A program made the position numbers and the translations under genes. The notes beneath the pieces were generated by a model, which saw only the letters and a program-made list of their open reading frames with translations, had not been told where the DNA came from and searched no databases. 64,000 bases of DNA, from assembly GCF_035634895.1 (NCBI RefSeq), contig NZ_DASQCC010000010.1:62001-126000 (forward strand). Reading direction: 5' to 3'. Origin of the DNA: Actinophytocola sp035634895 (lineage in GTDB: Bacteria > Actinomycetota > Actinomycetes > Mycobacteriales > Pseudonocardiaceae). Of this stretch, positions 52,414-61,174 are shown piece after piece (position 1 is the first letter of the stretch; each line of letters opens with the position of its first letter).

Positions 52414-53565
52414 ATGACTCAGGCAGACGAGCACGCCACCGTCGTGATCGTGGGCGGCGGGGTCGCCGGGCTCGCGCTCGGCACCTTCCTCCTGCGCAGC
52501 GGCATTGGTTGCGTCATCTTGGAAAAGCACAGCCGGGAGTACGTCGAGAACCGGCAGCGAGCCGGGGCGCTCGACGCCCGCGGCGTGCGCATGCTGCACG
52601 AATGGGGCGTGGGGGAGGCGGTGGAGGGCCCCAGCCACAGTTCCTCCGACGCCCCGATGCCGCTGATCATCGACGGGGAAAGGCGCGAGTGGCGGATCGA
52701 CGACGAGGACGCGGCGGGTGGCTTCGTCACGCAGCAGGTCCTCGTCCGGAACCTCATCCGGATCTTCCTGCGCGACGGCGGTGACCTCCGCTTCGCGGCG
52801 GAGGACGTCGCACTGGAAGGCCTCGACACCGAGCACCCGCTGGTGCGCTACCGGGACGCTGCGGGCGCGGCCAGGGTCGTCGGCTGTGACCTCGTCGCCG
52901 GCAGCGACGGCTACCAGGGCGTCAGCAGGACCTCCGTCCCCGACGGCGTCCTCACCTGCCACACCCACGAGTTCGGGTACGCCTGGCTGGCGGTGCTGAC
53001 GGACGTGCCGGCCGATCCGCTCGCCGTGATGGCGGTGCACTCCCGGGGTTTCGCCGCACAGATCACCCGCGGGCCGAACGCGAGCCGCGTCTACCTGCAG
53101 TGCCCGGTCACCGACGATGCGGGGGACTGGCCGGACGAACGGGTCTGGCGCGAGCTGGAAGCACGGTTCGGCGCACCCGTGCGGCGGGGGCTGATCGCCA
53201 GCAAGCAGGTCGTGCCGCTGCGCGGTGTGGTGTTCAGTCCCATGAGCTACGGCAGGCTGCACCTGCTCGGGGACGCGGCGCACCTGATCTCCCCGATGAG
53301 CGCGGAGGGGATGAGCCTCGCGCTGCACGACGCCGAGGTGCTCGCCCGCGCGGTCGTCCACCAGGTGGAGAAGGACGACTCGAGTCTGCTGGCGAGCTAC
53401 TCGCAAACCTGCCTGACCCACACCTGGGAGCGTCAGGCGGCCGCGGTCTGGATGACCGACGCCATGCACGACTCCGGTGACGCCGCCCACCGCGGGGAGT
53501 TCCTCAGGCAGGTCGCCAGGGCGAACCTGGAGAACCTCGTCCAGCCACGGACTCCGGAGAACTGA
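52414..53565 (+). CDS. FAD-dependent aromatic hydroxylase, PobA-like
   Basis: A 383-residue class A flavin monooxygenase. FAD motifs are VVIVGGGVAGLALGTFLLRS (Rossmann GxGxxG), GSDGYQGVSRTSVP (DG motif, as in 4-hydroxybenzoate hydroxylase) and HLLGDAAHLISPMSAEGMSL (GD motif). The length and the ENRQRAGALDARGVRML segment are PobA-like. However, the PobA sequence PPTGAKGLNLA is SPMSAEGMSLA here, so substrate and perhaps coenzyme choice may differ from 4-hydroxybenzoate/NADPH. ATG 52414 follows GAGGAA. It pairs with the AraC gene; no ring-cleavage genes follow. Confidence 0.8.
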   Translation: MTQADEHATVVIVGGGVAGLALGTFLLRSGIGCVILEKHSREYVENRQRAGALDARGVRMLHEWGVGEAVEGPSHSSSDAPMPLIIDGERREWRIDDEDAAGGFVTQQVLVRNLIRIFLRDGGDLRFAAEDVALEGLDTEHPLVRYRDAAGAARVVGCDLVAGSDGYQGVSRTSVPDGVLTCHTHEFGYAWLAVLTDVPADPLAVMAVHSRGFAAQITRGPNASRVYLQCPVTDDAGDWPDERVWRELEARFGAPVRRGLIASKQVVPLRGVVFSPMSYGRLHLLGDAAHLISPMSAEGMSLALHDAEVLARAVVHQVEKDDSSLLASYSQTCLTHTWERQAAAVWMTDAMHDSGDAAHRGEFLRQVARANLENLVQPRTPEN

Positions 53566-53582
53566 GCCGGCACCGGCCGGAC

Positions 53583-53616
53583 GTCGTCGCCGGGACGGGA
53601 TTGTCCCGGCGACGAC
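53583..53616. terminator. Bidirectional hairpin between convergent genes
   Basis: GTCGTCGCCGGGAC at 53583-53596 pairs perfectly with GTCCCGGCGACGAC at 53603-53616 over a 6-nt loop. It is 17 bp after the hydroxylase stop and 9 bp from the end of the LysE-family gene. Confidence 0.85.
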
Positions 53617-53625
53617 ATGCCGGGG

Positions 53626-54258
53626 TCAGGCCTGGCTGACCGCGGCGGCGATCGCACCGAGGATGATGTAGATCGCGCCGCTGGAGAGGTCCAGCCTGCG
53701 GCGGGCCTTGGCGGTGCTGCGCAGCCGGCCGGACAGCACGCTGGCCAGCATGGCGTAGGAGCCGTCGCTGAGGATGCCGAGCACGATGAACCCGATGCCG
53801 AAGAACAGCAGCTGCCAGACGGCCGGGCCGCGGGCCGGGTCGACGAACTGTGGCAGGAACGCGACGAAGAACACCAGGGTCTTCGGGTTCAGCACGTTCA
53901 CCAGGACGCCCTGGGCGAAGATCCGCGCGTTCGACATCGGCGGTGGTTCCGCCACCGTGCCGTCGTCGGCGCGTCGCGCGCGCAGCTTCTGGATCCCCAG
54001 CCACACGAGGTAGGCGACGCCGAGCCATTTCACGATCTGGAACACCGTCGGCGACGCCAGCAGCAGCGCGGACATGCCGAGCGAGGTGAGCAACACGTAC
54101 ACGATGGAGCCGACGTGGACGCCGAGCACCGACAGGAGACCGGCCGCCCGTCCCTGCGCCACCGTTCTGGTGACGATGTAGACGACCGCCGGGCCGGGCA
54201 CGATCAGCAGTGCCATGGTCGCCGCGACGAACAACAGGACTGTGGACAGGGTTGGCAT
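53626..54258 (-). CDS. LysE/RhtB-family amino-acid exporter
   Basis: A 210-residue membrane protein with six hydrophobic segments. The family signature is clear: ALLIVPGPAVVYIVTRTVAQ, then GRAAGLLSVLGVHVGS and FAQGVLVNVLNPKTLVFFVA. Such proteins export amino acids or close analogues. ATG 54258 lies 5 bp after the racemase-like gene, making it the last gene of a three-gene operon. Its presence suggests that the operon makes or detoxifies an amino-acid-like compound that must leave the cell. Confidence 0.88.
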   Translation of the reverse strand: MPTLSTVLLFVAATMALLIVPGPAVVYIVTRTVAQGRAAGLLSVLGVHVGSIVYVLLTSLGMSALLLASPTVFQIVKWLGVAYLVWLGIQKLRARRADDGTVAEPPPMSNARIFAQGVLVNVLNPKTLVFFVAFLPQFVDPARGPAVWQLLFFGIGFIVLGILSDGSYAMLASVLSGRLRSTAKARRRLDLSSGAIYIILGAIAAAVSQA

Positions 54259-54263
54259 TTCCG

Positions 54264-55100
54264 TTATCCCGCCTTTCTGGACTGGGCACGCTCCGCGACC
54301 GAGGGGAGCCGCCGGTGGTTGAACAGGGTGCCCGCGCCGATGCCGGTGTCGAGCACGCCAGCCATCCGCAGGCACTGCCACAGGCACGCCTGGTTGGACG
54401 TGACGACGGGCAGCCCGAGGTCGCGCTCCAGCGGTTCGACCGCCTCCAGCGTGCGGAACCCGCTGCCCGGCAGGAGGATCCCGTCCGCGTGTGCCGGCGT
54501 GGACGCGCGCACCTGCCGGTACACCTCCTCCGGGCGCACCTCCCACTGCCCGCCGAGGTCCCAGATCTCGTAGGTCTCGCGGTCGCGCCAGCCGACGCCG
54601 AGGTCGAACCGGGTCTGGCCGGCGAAGGTGACGCCCACGTCGGCGAAGTAGCGTTCGGCCGCGGCGTAGCTGGTGGCGGTGAACCACGGCGGGGTGACCA
54701 GGTACGGCCTGCGCACGCCGAGCGTGGCCATGGCGTCGAGCATGGCGAGCGGCGCGGTGGTGACCGGCGTGCCGCCGGCCCGGTTGCTCGCCTCCACCGC
54801 GAACCGCTCGTCGAACCCGGCGCCGGCGAGGAAGCTGCTCGAACCGAAGCACAGGCAGATGACGTCGAGCCGGAGCTGGCCCAGGTGCGCCAGCCCGCGG
54901 GCGATGTCGGGGGAGTCCGCCAGTGCGGCGGCGTGGTCGCCCTGGAAGTCCGACCCTCGCTTGCGCGGGCTGACGAACCGGGCCGCGTACACGGTCACCC
55001 CCGGCGGCGCCATCGCCCAGATCTCCGCCTCCGGGACGGGGTCGGCGTGGATGACCAGGATCCCGATCCTGGCCCGCCAACCCCAGCTGTCCGAAGTCAT
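54264..55100 (-). CDS. Asp/Glu racemase-superfamily protein (maleate isomerase/AMDase-like)
   Basis: A 278-residue two-domain protein. One candidate catalytic Cys lies in DVICLCFGSSSFLAGAGFD (about residue 88) and the other in VVTSNQACLWQCLRMAGV near residue 245, as expected for maleate cis-trans isomerases and arylmalonate decarboxylases. YLVTPPWFTATSYAAAERYF is the linker typical of this group. It may isomerise or decarboxylate a dicarboxylic acid, or racemise an amino acid. ATG 55100 overlaps the stop of the TrpB2-like gene by 4 bp, so they are translationally coupled. Substrate unknown. Confidence 0.82.
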   Translation of the reverse strand: MTSDSWGWRARIGILVIHADPVPEAEIWAMAPPGVTVYAARFVSPRKRGSDFQGDHAAALADSPDIARGLAHLGQLRLDVICLCFGSSSFLAGAGFDERFAVEASNRAGGTPVTTAPLAMLDAMATLGVRRPYLVTPPWFTATSYAAAERYFADVGVTFAGQTRFDLGVGWRDRETYEIWDLGGQWEVRPEEVYRQVRASTPAHADGILLPGSGFRTLEAVEPLERDLGLPVVTSNQACLWQCLRMAGVLDTGIGAGTLFNHRRLPSVAERAQSRKAG

Positions 55101-56479
55101 GCCGCGGGCTCCTCGACGTCCCACACCTGCTCGGGGATGGTCGCCTTCGCCGCCGCGATGGTCTCGTCGTCCAGCACGGTGTCGTCGAGCTCGCCGGCGA
55201 AGTAGCGCTCGTACGCGGTCAGGTCGAAGTGCCCGTGCCCGGAGAGTCCGAAGAGGATGGTCTGCTGGCGGCCCTCCTCGCGGCACCGCATCGCCTCGTC
55301 GATCGCCACGCGGATGGCGTGGGTGGACTCGGGTGCGGGCAGGATGCCCTCGGTCCGCGCGAACAGGACGGCGCCGTCGAAGCAGCGCCGCTGGGTGACG
55401 GCGGTGGCCTCCATGTGACCGTCCTCGACCGCCCGGCTGACGAGCTGGCCCATGCCGTGCGCGCGCAGGCCGCCCGCGTGGAAGGTCGGCGGGACGAAGC
55501 CGTGGCCGAGGGTGTGCATGCGGAACAGCGGGGTGAGGCCGGCCTTGTCGGCGTAGTCGTAGGCGACCGTGCCGCGGGTGAGCGTCGGGCAGGCGGCCGG
55601 TTCGGCCGCGATGAGCCGCACGTCCTGGCCGCCCCGCAGCTTCTGCCCCAGGAACGGGAAGGAGAGTCCGGCCAGGTTGCTGCCGCCGCCGGCGCACCCG
55701 ATGACGATGTCCGGGTAGTCGTCGGCCAGCTCGAACTGGCGGATCGCCTCGAGACCGATGATCGTCTGGTGGCCGAGCACGTGGTTCGCGGCGCTGCCGA
55801 GCACGTAGCCGAGCGAGTCGTCCGTCGAAGCGGCCTCCAGCGCCTCCGAGGTCGCGATCCCCAGGCTGCCGGGGCATTCGGGGTCCTCGGCCAGCACGGC
55901 CCGGCCGGCCGCCGTCTCGACGCTCGGACTCGGCACGCACACGGTGCCGAACGTCTCCATCAGCGACCGCCGGTACGGCTTCTGCGTGAAGCTCACCTTG
56001 ACCATGTAGACCTTGGCGGACATGCCGAACATGGCGGCGCTCTGTGCGGTCGCGCTGCCCCACTGGCCCGCGCCGGTCTCGGTGACGAGCCCGCGCTTGC
56101 CCGCCAGCTTGTTGTAGTAGACCTGCGCGACCGCCGTGTTGGGCTTGTGGCTGCCGGTCGGCGCGACGCCCTCGTACTTGTAGTAGATGCGCGCGGGCGT
56201 GCCCAGCTCGGCCTCGAGCCGACGGGCCCGGTGCAGCGGCGAGGGCCGCCACTGGGCGTAGATCTGGCGCACCGGTTCGGGAATCTCCCATTCGCGTTCG
56301 GTGCTCAGCTCCTGCTCGATGACCGGCTCTGGCATCGTGGCGGCCATCTCGTCCCTGGTGACCGGACGCCCGGTGGCCGGGTTCAGCGGCGGGTGAAGCG
56401 GGGGCAGATCCGCGGCGAGGTTGTACCAGGTGGTGGGGATGTCATCCTCGTCGAGAAGAAACCGGACCCGGTCGACCAT
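55097..56479 (-). CDS. TrpB2-type tryptophan synthase beta-like PLP enzyme
   Basis: A 460-residue fold type II PLP enzyme. The Schiff-base Lys is in PTGSHKPNTAVAQVYY, the catalytic Glu in TETGAGQWGSATA, and the phosphate loop is IGCAGGGSNLAGLSF. The long N-terminus (PLHPPLNPATGRPV) and FGLSGHGHFDLTAYERYF at the end mark the TrpB2 branch, which often lacks a TrpA partner, as here. Stand-alone TrpB2 can condense indole and serine, or act on other beta-substituted amino acids. ATG 56479 is used. With the racemase-like and LysE genes it forms an operon, which points to a specialised amino acid more than to normal tryptophan supply. Confidence 0.87.
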   Translation of the reverse strand: MVDRVRFLLDEDDIPTTWYNLAADLPPLHPPLNPATGRPVTRDEMAATMPEPVIEQELSTEREWEIPEPVRQIYAQWRPSPLHRARRLEAELGTPARIYYKYEGVAPTGSHKPNTAVAQVYYNKLAGKRGLVTETGAGQWGSATAQSAAMFGMSAKVYMVKVSFTQKPYRRSLMETFGTVCVPSPSVETAAGRAVLAEDPECPGSLGIATSEALEAASTDDSLGYVLGSAANHVLGHQTIIGLEAIRQFELADDYPDIVIGCAGGGSNLAGLSFPFLGQKLRGGQDVRLIAAEPAACPTLTRGTVAYDYADKAGLTPLFRMHTLGHGFVPPTFHAGGLRAHGMGQLVSRAVEDGHMEATAVTQRRCFDGAVLFARTEGILPAPESTHAIRVAIDEAMRCREEGRQQTILFGLSGHGHFDLTAYERYFAGELDDTVLDDETIAAAKATIPEQVWDVEEPAA

Positions 56480-56846
56480 TACTGCCTCCTGAATGCAGGG
56501 GAGTCTGCGCGAAGGGTGGTTGTCGTGTGCCCAGATGATTTCACGGGTAATTACCTTGGTCGAGTGAATCGACGGCAGTTGAGTCAGAATTCAGTGATAC
56601 TCAACCGGTGCGGTGGCAATTACTGACTGATTGCGTGTACGGTTATCGCACGATTGGTGACACCCAATCCGGACAGCTGACCAGCGGATATCACGAAGCG
56701 TGACAAATAGTGGACGTGCGCGGGAATATTAGTCTGTTGGGGTGAAAAAATAGATCGTGCAATAATACGGTCATGGCCGCCGGTATGTTCCTCGGCGTGC
56801 CGGCATCGCCTGGGTGGGCCTGAACGCGGCACCGGATGCGCGCGCG
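56480..56846. other. AT-richer upstream region of the trpB2 operon
   Basis: A 367-bp gap, unusually rich in A and T around 56600-56775. TATCGCACGAT (56645-56655) and ATCGTGCAATA (56755-56765) form an imperfect inverted repeat 99 bp apart. It should hold the leftward operon promoter. No leader peptide with Trp codons or attenuator stem is convincing. Confidence 0.45.
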
Positions 56847-57272
56847 TCAGGGGACCCGGCGGGAGATTCGGTGCACGACGCCCAGCAGGGCGGGTTCCTT
56901 GACGTAGCCGAAATGCCGGGAGTCGTAGCTCTCGTCCCGGTTGTCGCCCAGTACCACCATGTGGTGGGCGGGCACCCGGTTGCCCGGGTAGCTCCACAGG
57001 GTGGCGACCCTGGCGCGCGGGATCACGTCACCGGGGACGGCGATCGCGCGCTTGATCATCCAGCCTGGTTCGGTCGTCCTGGGGCGGGCGAAGACCACGA
57101 GGGCACCCGCCGCCACGGCACGCAACGGCTTGCGCCGCACCAGGACCTGGTCGCCGGAGCGGAGGGTGGGGACCATGCTGTCCCCGCGGACGGTCACGAC
57201 GACCAGTCGCAGCCGCAGCCAGGTCAGTGCGGCGGCGGCGAGCGCCAGGGACACGGCCAGCACGACGATCAT
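56847..57272 (-). CDS. S26 signal peptidase I-like protein
   Basis: A 141-residue protein with one N-terminal helix (MIVVLAVSLALAAAALTWL). The Ser motif VRGDSMVPTLRSGDQVLV is near residue 31 and the Lys motif MIKRAIAVPGDVI near 73. HHMVVLGDNRDESYDSRHFG is the third family box. So the Ser/Lys dyad is intact, in a size shorter than housekeeping LepB. ATG 57272 overlaps the stop of the ABC fragment (ATGA). Short S26 enzymes next to an exporter ATPase often process an exported peptide. Here the exporter is damaged, so its client is unknown. Confidence 0.85.
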   Translation of the reverse strand: MIVVLAVSLALAAAALTWLRLRLVVVTVRGDSMVPTLRSGDQVLVRRKPLRAVAAGALVVFARPRTTEPGWMIKRAIAVPGDVIPRARVATLWSYPGNRVPAHHMVVLGDNRDESYDSRHFGYVKEPALLGVVHRISRRVP

Positions 57273-57827
57273 CCCGGTACCTCCTGCAGGTATCCCTTGC
57301 TCTGCAACCGGTACAGCCGGGCGTACACGCCGCCGTGGGCCAGCAGTGCCGCGTGGTCGCCCAGTTCGGTGACCCGTCCCTCGTCGAGCACGGCGATCGT
57401 GTCGGCGTCGCGGATGGCGCCGAGGCGGTGCGAGATCAGCACGCTGGTGCGTTCGGCGCGGTGCTCGTGAAGGCGGGTGTGGAGGTCGTGCTCGGCCTCC
57501 GCGTCGAGGCCGGAGCTCGGTTCATCGAGGATCAGCAGGTCGCGGCCGACGCGCAGGAACGCCCGCGCGAGCGCGACCCGCTGCCACTGGCCGCCCGACA
57601 GCGCGACGCCGGTTCCCGGGTCGGCGTTGTCGGTGAAGGTACGGCTGAGCATCGTGTCGTAGCCGCGCGGCAGCGCCGCGAGCGTGTCGTGCACACCCGC
57701 GCGCCCGGCGGCTTCCCGCAGGCGGGTCTCGTCGCCGAGCGCGGTCAGGTCGCCGAGCGCGACGTTTCTCCGCCGCGGACAGGTCGTAGTTCACGTAGTC
57801 CTGGAACACCACGCCGATCCGGTCCCG
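57269..57827 (-). pseudogene. ABC exporter ATPase, 3' fragment with frameshift
   Basis: Only the C-terminal half of an ATP-binding domain is present. It begins LRDRIGVVFQDYVNYDLSAA (Q-loop region), then VALGDLTALGDETRL, LSGGQWQRVALARAFL, LLILDEPSSGLDAEA and LISHRLGAIRDADTIAVLDE, the export-type ABCB/MsbA layout. One extra base in the AAA at 57775-57777 breaks the frame between DLSAAE and NVALGD. The Walker A and all membrane helices are missing because the sequence upstream switches abruptly to regulator sequence at 57828. It cannot make a working transporter as read. Confidence 0.82.
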
Positions 57828-58036
57828 CAGACGTGGAGTCGGCGAACTCGACGGTCACTGGGTCGGCGGCCGGCGGCTCACGCGGCGGGACACGGATCCG
57901 GTGCGGGTAGAGGGCCTCCCGGGCCGCGTCGGCGGCACGCAGGTAGTACGCGAGCAGGTTCCCCATCGCGTGCTCGCGGTCGGCGGGACGTTCCTCGTCC
58001 GTCGCGCGTTCGGCGGCGTAGAGCCGGATCAGGGGC
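57828..58036 (-). pseudogene. Inverted internal piece of an AfsR/SARP-type regulator
   Basis: On the minus strand this 209-bp piece reads PLIRLYAAERATDEERPADR, then GNLLAYYLRAADAAREALYP and DPVTVEFADSTSA. This is the segment that links the NB-ARC and TPR parts of AfsR-like regulators. The continuation (ALRWLEAELPNL) lies on the plus strand from 58037. Flipping 57828-58036 joins the two in frame as ADSTSA-LRWLEAE. Short inverted repeats CCGCAG (57826-57831) and CTGCGG (58038-58043) flank the breakpoints. It is a local inversion, or an assembly artefact. Confidence 0.75.
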
Positions 58037-59351
58037 ACTGCGGTGGCTGGAGGCGGAGCTGCCCAACCTCACCTCCGCCGTCCAGCACGCCGCCGACACC
58101 CGGCACGCCACGCTGGCCTGCCTGCTCGCCGACGCGATCCGCGGCTACTTCCCCGGCCGCGGACGTGCGTCGGAGCAGTTCACCGTCGCGTCGACCGCGC
58201 TCCGGGCGGCCACCGAGGTGGATGACCCGCTGCTGGCAACGTCGGCCCACCTCAGCCTCGCCGAGGCCCACGCGGGGCTTGGCCAGTACGAGCCGGCCAT
58301 CGAGCACTGCGCCTCGGCACGGGCGTTCGCGCTGAAGGCAGGCTGGACCGACGGCGAGTCGACCGTGTTGGGACGCCTGGGCACGATCCACCGCGAGACC
58401 GGGAGACTGCGCGACGCCGCGACGTGTTTCCGCCAGGCCCTGGACATCAACACCCGGCTGAGCGCACGCCGCAAACAGGTGCTCGACCTGATGAACCTGG
58501 GCGTCACCCACGCCGTGCTCGGTGACCTGGCCGAGGCCGCCGGCCTGTTCGGCCGAGCACACGAGCTCGGCCGCGAGTCGGTCTCCCCGACCAACACCGC
58601 GATGGTCCTGCACTGCCTGGGCAACGTGCACCGCTACCTGGGTTCGCTGACGGAGGCCGTCGGATACCTGACGGAGGCGCTGGCCATCAGCCGCGCCGTC
58701 AACGAGCTCGGCAGCCAGGCGGGAATCCTGGACAGCCTCGCGGGCGTCCACACCGACAAGGGCCACCACGACGACGCGATGGCGTTCGCCACCGAGGCGC
58801 TCTCGCTGGCCAGGCAGGTCGGTGCCCGCCACACCGAGACAGCGGTGCTGGTGAGCCTGGGCGCCATCCACCAAGCCCAGGGCGACCACGGGCAGTCCCT
58901 GCGCAGACACGGCGACGCCCACCGCCTGGCCACGGACAACGGCCAGCTGATGGGGGAGCTGGACGCACTCGTCGGACTGGCGTGCGCCCACACCAGCCTC
59001 GGCCACCACGAGGCCGCCGGCGAACATGCCAACGCGGCGCTGACCCTGTCCCGCGGGGCCGACCACCGCCTGCAGGAAGGCCAGGCGCTGACCGCCCTCG
59101 CCGACAACGCCCTGGCCGCCCGGTCCGTCCCGGAAGCCGCCCGGCTGGCGGAGGAGGCCCGCACCGTCCACAACAAGACCGGCTACCGCCTCGGCGAGGC
59201 CCGCAGCCTCCGCACCCTCGGCCACGCCATGTGCCGGCTCGCCGACACCCACGCCGCCCACGCCCACTGGCACGCCGCACTCACCCTGCTGACCGACATC
59301 GACACGAGTGAAGCAGAGGACCTCCGCGCCCTGATCGCCCGCGGTTCCTGA
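58037..59351 (+). pseudogene. TPR-domain C-terminal part of an AfsR/SARP-type regulator
   Basis: About 437 codons of tetratricopeptide repeats: ALRWLEAELPNLTSAVQHAA, then units such as LGTIHRETGRLRDAATCFRQ, LGNVHRYLGSLTEAVGYLTE and LAGVHTDKGHHDDAMAFATE, about nine TPRs. This is the usual sensor or oligomer part of BTAD/NB-ARC regulators of antibiotic clusters. The DNA-binding and ATPase parts are absent; upstream sequence in this frame is antisense to the inverted piece. No ribosome site precedes a plausible start. The TPR frame itself is open and undamaged, so the rearrangement may be recent. Confidence 0.78.
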
Positions 59352-59641
59352 ACGGCTTGGCCGGGGTGGGCGACGGTGCGGGCGTCGAAGATCGCCCGAC
59401 CGGACAGTGACACGCCGAGCCGGCGGCGGCCGGTCGAGAACGCTCCCGTGACCGGTGCCGTGGATATCCCCGTCGGCGACCGCCGGGAGAATCGGATCTT
59501 CCGATACTCCGATCGGGTTGTCTTTTCTTGAATCAGCGCCAGCCGGGTGTCGTCGTCCGTGTCGTGTATTCGGAGAAGGTGTCACGGACTGCCGATCGCC
59601 AGGTTAGGATTCTCTTCGGCAGGCACGATGATTGGGGGAAC

Positions 59642-59989
59642 ATGTCCTACCCGGGTGCCGACAACGCTGAGCCGAGTGGATATTCGTTCGCCGATCTCGG
59701 TGGGCTCGACGGAGTCATCGGTGGATGGCGAGAACAGCGGGATGAAATCGAACAGGACGGGACGCTGCTGGCCCACGCCGTCCACGGTCTCCGGCCGTCC
59801 GCCCACGACGTGGTCACCGCCGGCTACTTCGTCGCGCTGGGTGCCACGTTCGGCGTGTTCCACCACCACAACAACGAGATGGCCCGGTACACGACCGACT
59901 ACGCGCGGAACCTCGCGGCGAGCCGGCTGCAGATGTCCGTGACCGAGGACGGAGTCAGGGCCGCGTTCTCTCGCGAAGGGGACGGATGA
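59642..59989 (+). CDS. Small ESX-associated (WXG100/PE-like) protein
   Basis: A 115-residue helical protein: FADLGGLDGVIGGWREQRDE near residue 15, VVTAGYFVALGATFGVFHHH in the middle and SREGDG at the end. Two long helices and a short length fit the small partner of a PPE-like protein in type VII secretion, although the WXG motif is only GGWREQ. ATG 59642 has GGGGGA just upstream. It overlaps the next gene (the PPE-like protein) by 4 bp, the classic PE/PPE arrangement. It likely forms a four-helix pair with that protein. Confidence 0.72.
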   Translation: MSYPGADNAEPSGYSFADLGGLDGVIGGWREQRDEIEQDGTLLAHAVHGLRPSAHDVVTAGYFVALGATFGVFHHHNNEMARYTTDYARNLAASRLQMSVTEDGVRAAFSREGDG

Positions 59990-61164
59990 TGGGCGCACCG
60001 ATGTCGGGCCAGGAGATCTACGAGAGCTTCACACGCGGGGACTTCAGTGGTCTGCAGACAAGTGGCGTCGCGACGATGAGGCTCTCGGTCAGCTACGCAG
60101 ACCGCGCTCAGCGGTTGGACCGCCTGGCCGCGGAAATGGAAAGGGCATGGCAGGGCGACGCCGCCGACTCCGCACGCCGCGGGGCCGGTCCCCTGGCGAA
60201 CAGGCTCGCGCTGGCGATACCGCAGCTCGGTAACGCGGGAAGGTCGATAGAACAGCAGGCAGAGGAATTCCTGGTCGCCAAGAACTCGGTGGTTCCGGTG
60301 CCACCCGTACCCGAGAAGCCCGGTTTCTTCGACAACGTCTTCAGCCTGGGCAACGCTCAGGGCGACTACGAGAAAAAGCTGGCCGCGGCCCAGAGCGCGA
60401 ACGACAACAACGTCGCCGTGATGACGCGGTACGAGGACGCCACTCGACGCAACGTCGACATGCTCACCCAGATTCCCGCGGCATTCGCGTCCTTTCCGTC
60501 GCTCGGTGACGCTCACATTCACGAACTGCCTCCATCGGGGGCGCCGATTCCGGAAACCACGACCACCGGCATACCGCCGGCAGGTCAGGGCGGGCAACCC
60601 GCCGCCGACTCGGCGCCGGCCGGCGAAGCGGCCTCGACGTCGCAATCGCGGGCAGGAAACCCGTCGCAGTCCGCCGCGGCCGACGCCGGCCTGGCGGGCA
60701 CCCGCGCGGAGTCCACCGGCACGGCGGCAGCGAGCGTGGCACCGCTGGACATCGCTTCACCGAAGCAGAGTCTCGCGCCGTCGCTCGACGGGCCGCGTGC
60801 CGGTCCGCCGCTCGGGCCGGTCGGTGTCGGTTACGGGTTGGGCGCAGACGCGACGCGCGGCGGCGTGCCGGGCGGACCGCGTGAGCCCGGTGGGCTCGGC
60901 GGTCCGCGCGGGGCCGTCGCGAGACCTGTGAGCGACCCCGGCGTACGAGGCCGGGGCCCGGCCTGGCCGGAGAGCCCGGCCGCGCGTGGCGCCGGACGTG
61001 CCGGCACCGGACGTGCCGGCGCTGGCGGACCCGTCGGCGCCGGCAGGCGGAGCGAGTCGGAGGACGACCTCGAGCACCGGCGACCGGCCTTCCTGGTCGA
61101 GGCGGACCCGGACGAGTTGTTCGGCAACGACCAGACCACGGCGCCGCCGGTGATCGGCGGGTAG
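59986..61164 (+). CDS. PPE-like ESX substrate with Pro/Gly-rich linker
   Basis: A 392-residue protein. The N-terminal 170 residues are helical with the WXG-like AAEMERAWQGDAADSARR motif near 50, as in Pseudonocardiaceae PPE-domain proteins. A low-complexity linker rich in Ala, Gly, Pro and Arg follows (about 180-350). The C-terminus FLVEADPDELFGNDQTTAPP is a conserved ending in this group. Such proteins are exported by type VII systems with their small partner. The membrane machinery (EccB/C/D, mycosin) is not in this window. Second gene of the ESX module. Confidence 0.82.
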   Translation: MMGAPMSGQEIYESFTRGDFSGLQTSGVATMRLSVSYADRAQRLDRLAAEMERAWQGDAADSARRGAGPLANRLALAIPQLGNAGRSIEQQAEEFLVAKNSVVPVPPVPEKPGFFDNVFSLGNAQGDYEKKLAAAQSANDNNVAVMTRYEDATRRNVDMLTQIPAAFASFPSLGDAHIHELPPSGAPIPETTTTGIPPAGQGGQPAADSAPAGEAASTSQSRAGNPSQSAAADAGLAGTRAESTGTAAASVAPLDIASPKQSLAPSLDGPRAGPPLGPVGVGYGLGADATRGGVPGGPREPGGLGGPRGAVARPVSDPGVRGRGPAWPESPAARGAGRAGTGRAGAGGPVGAGRRSESEDDLEHRRPAFLVEADPDELFGNDQTTAPPVIGG

Positions 61165-61174
61165 GCGACAGGAG

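Noticed and set aside
56700..56790. Possible 27-codon peptide gene on the minus strand (MTVLLHDLFF start) near the signal peptidase
   Set aside because: Considered as a peptide client of the signal peptidase, but ribosome spacing is about 14 nt and the gene is on the far side, in an AT-rich promoter-like region.
57684..58036. Plus-strand N-terminal extension of the TPR protein
   Set aside because: This stretch is antisense to the ABC fragment and to the inverted regulator piece; its translation is Arg/Ser-rich and has no domain.
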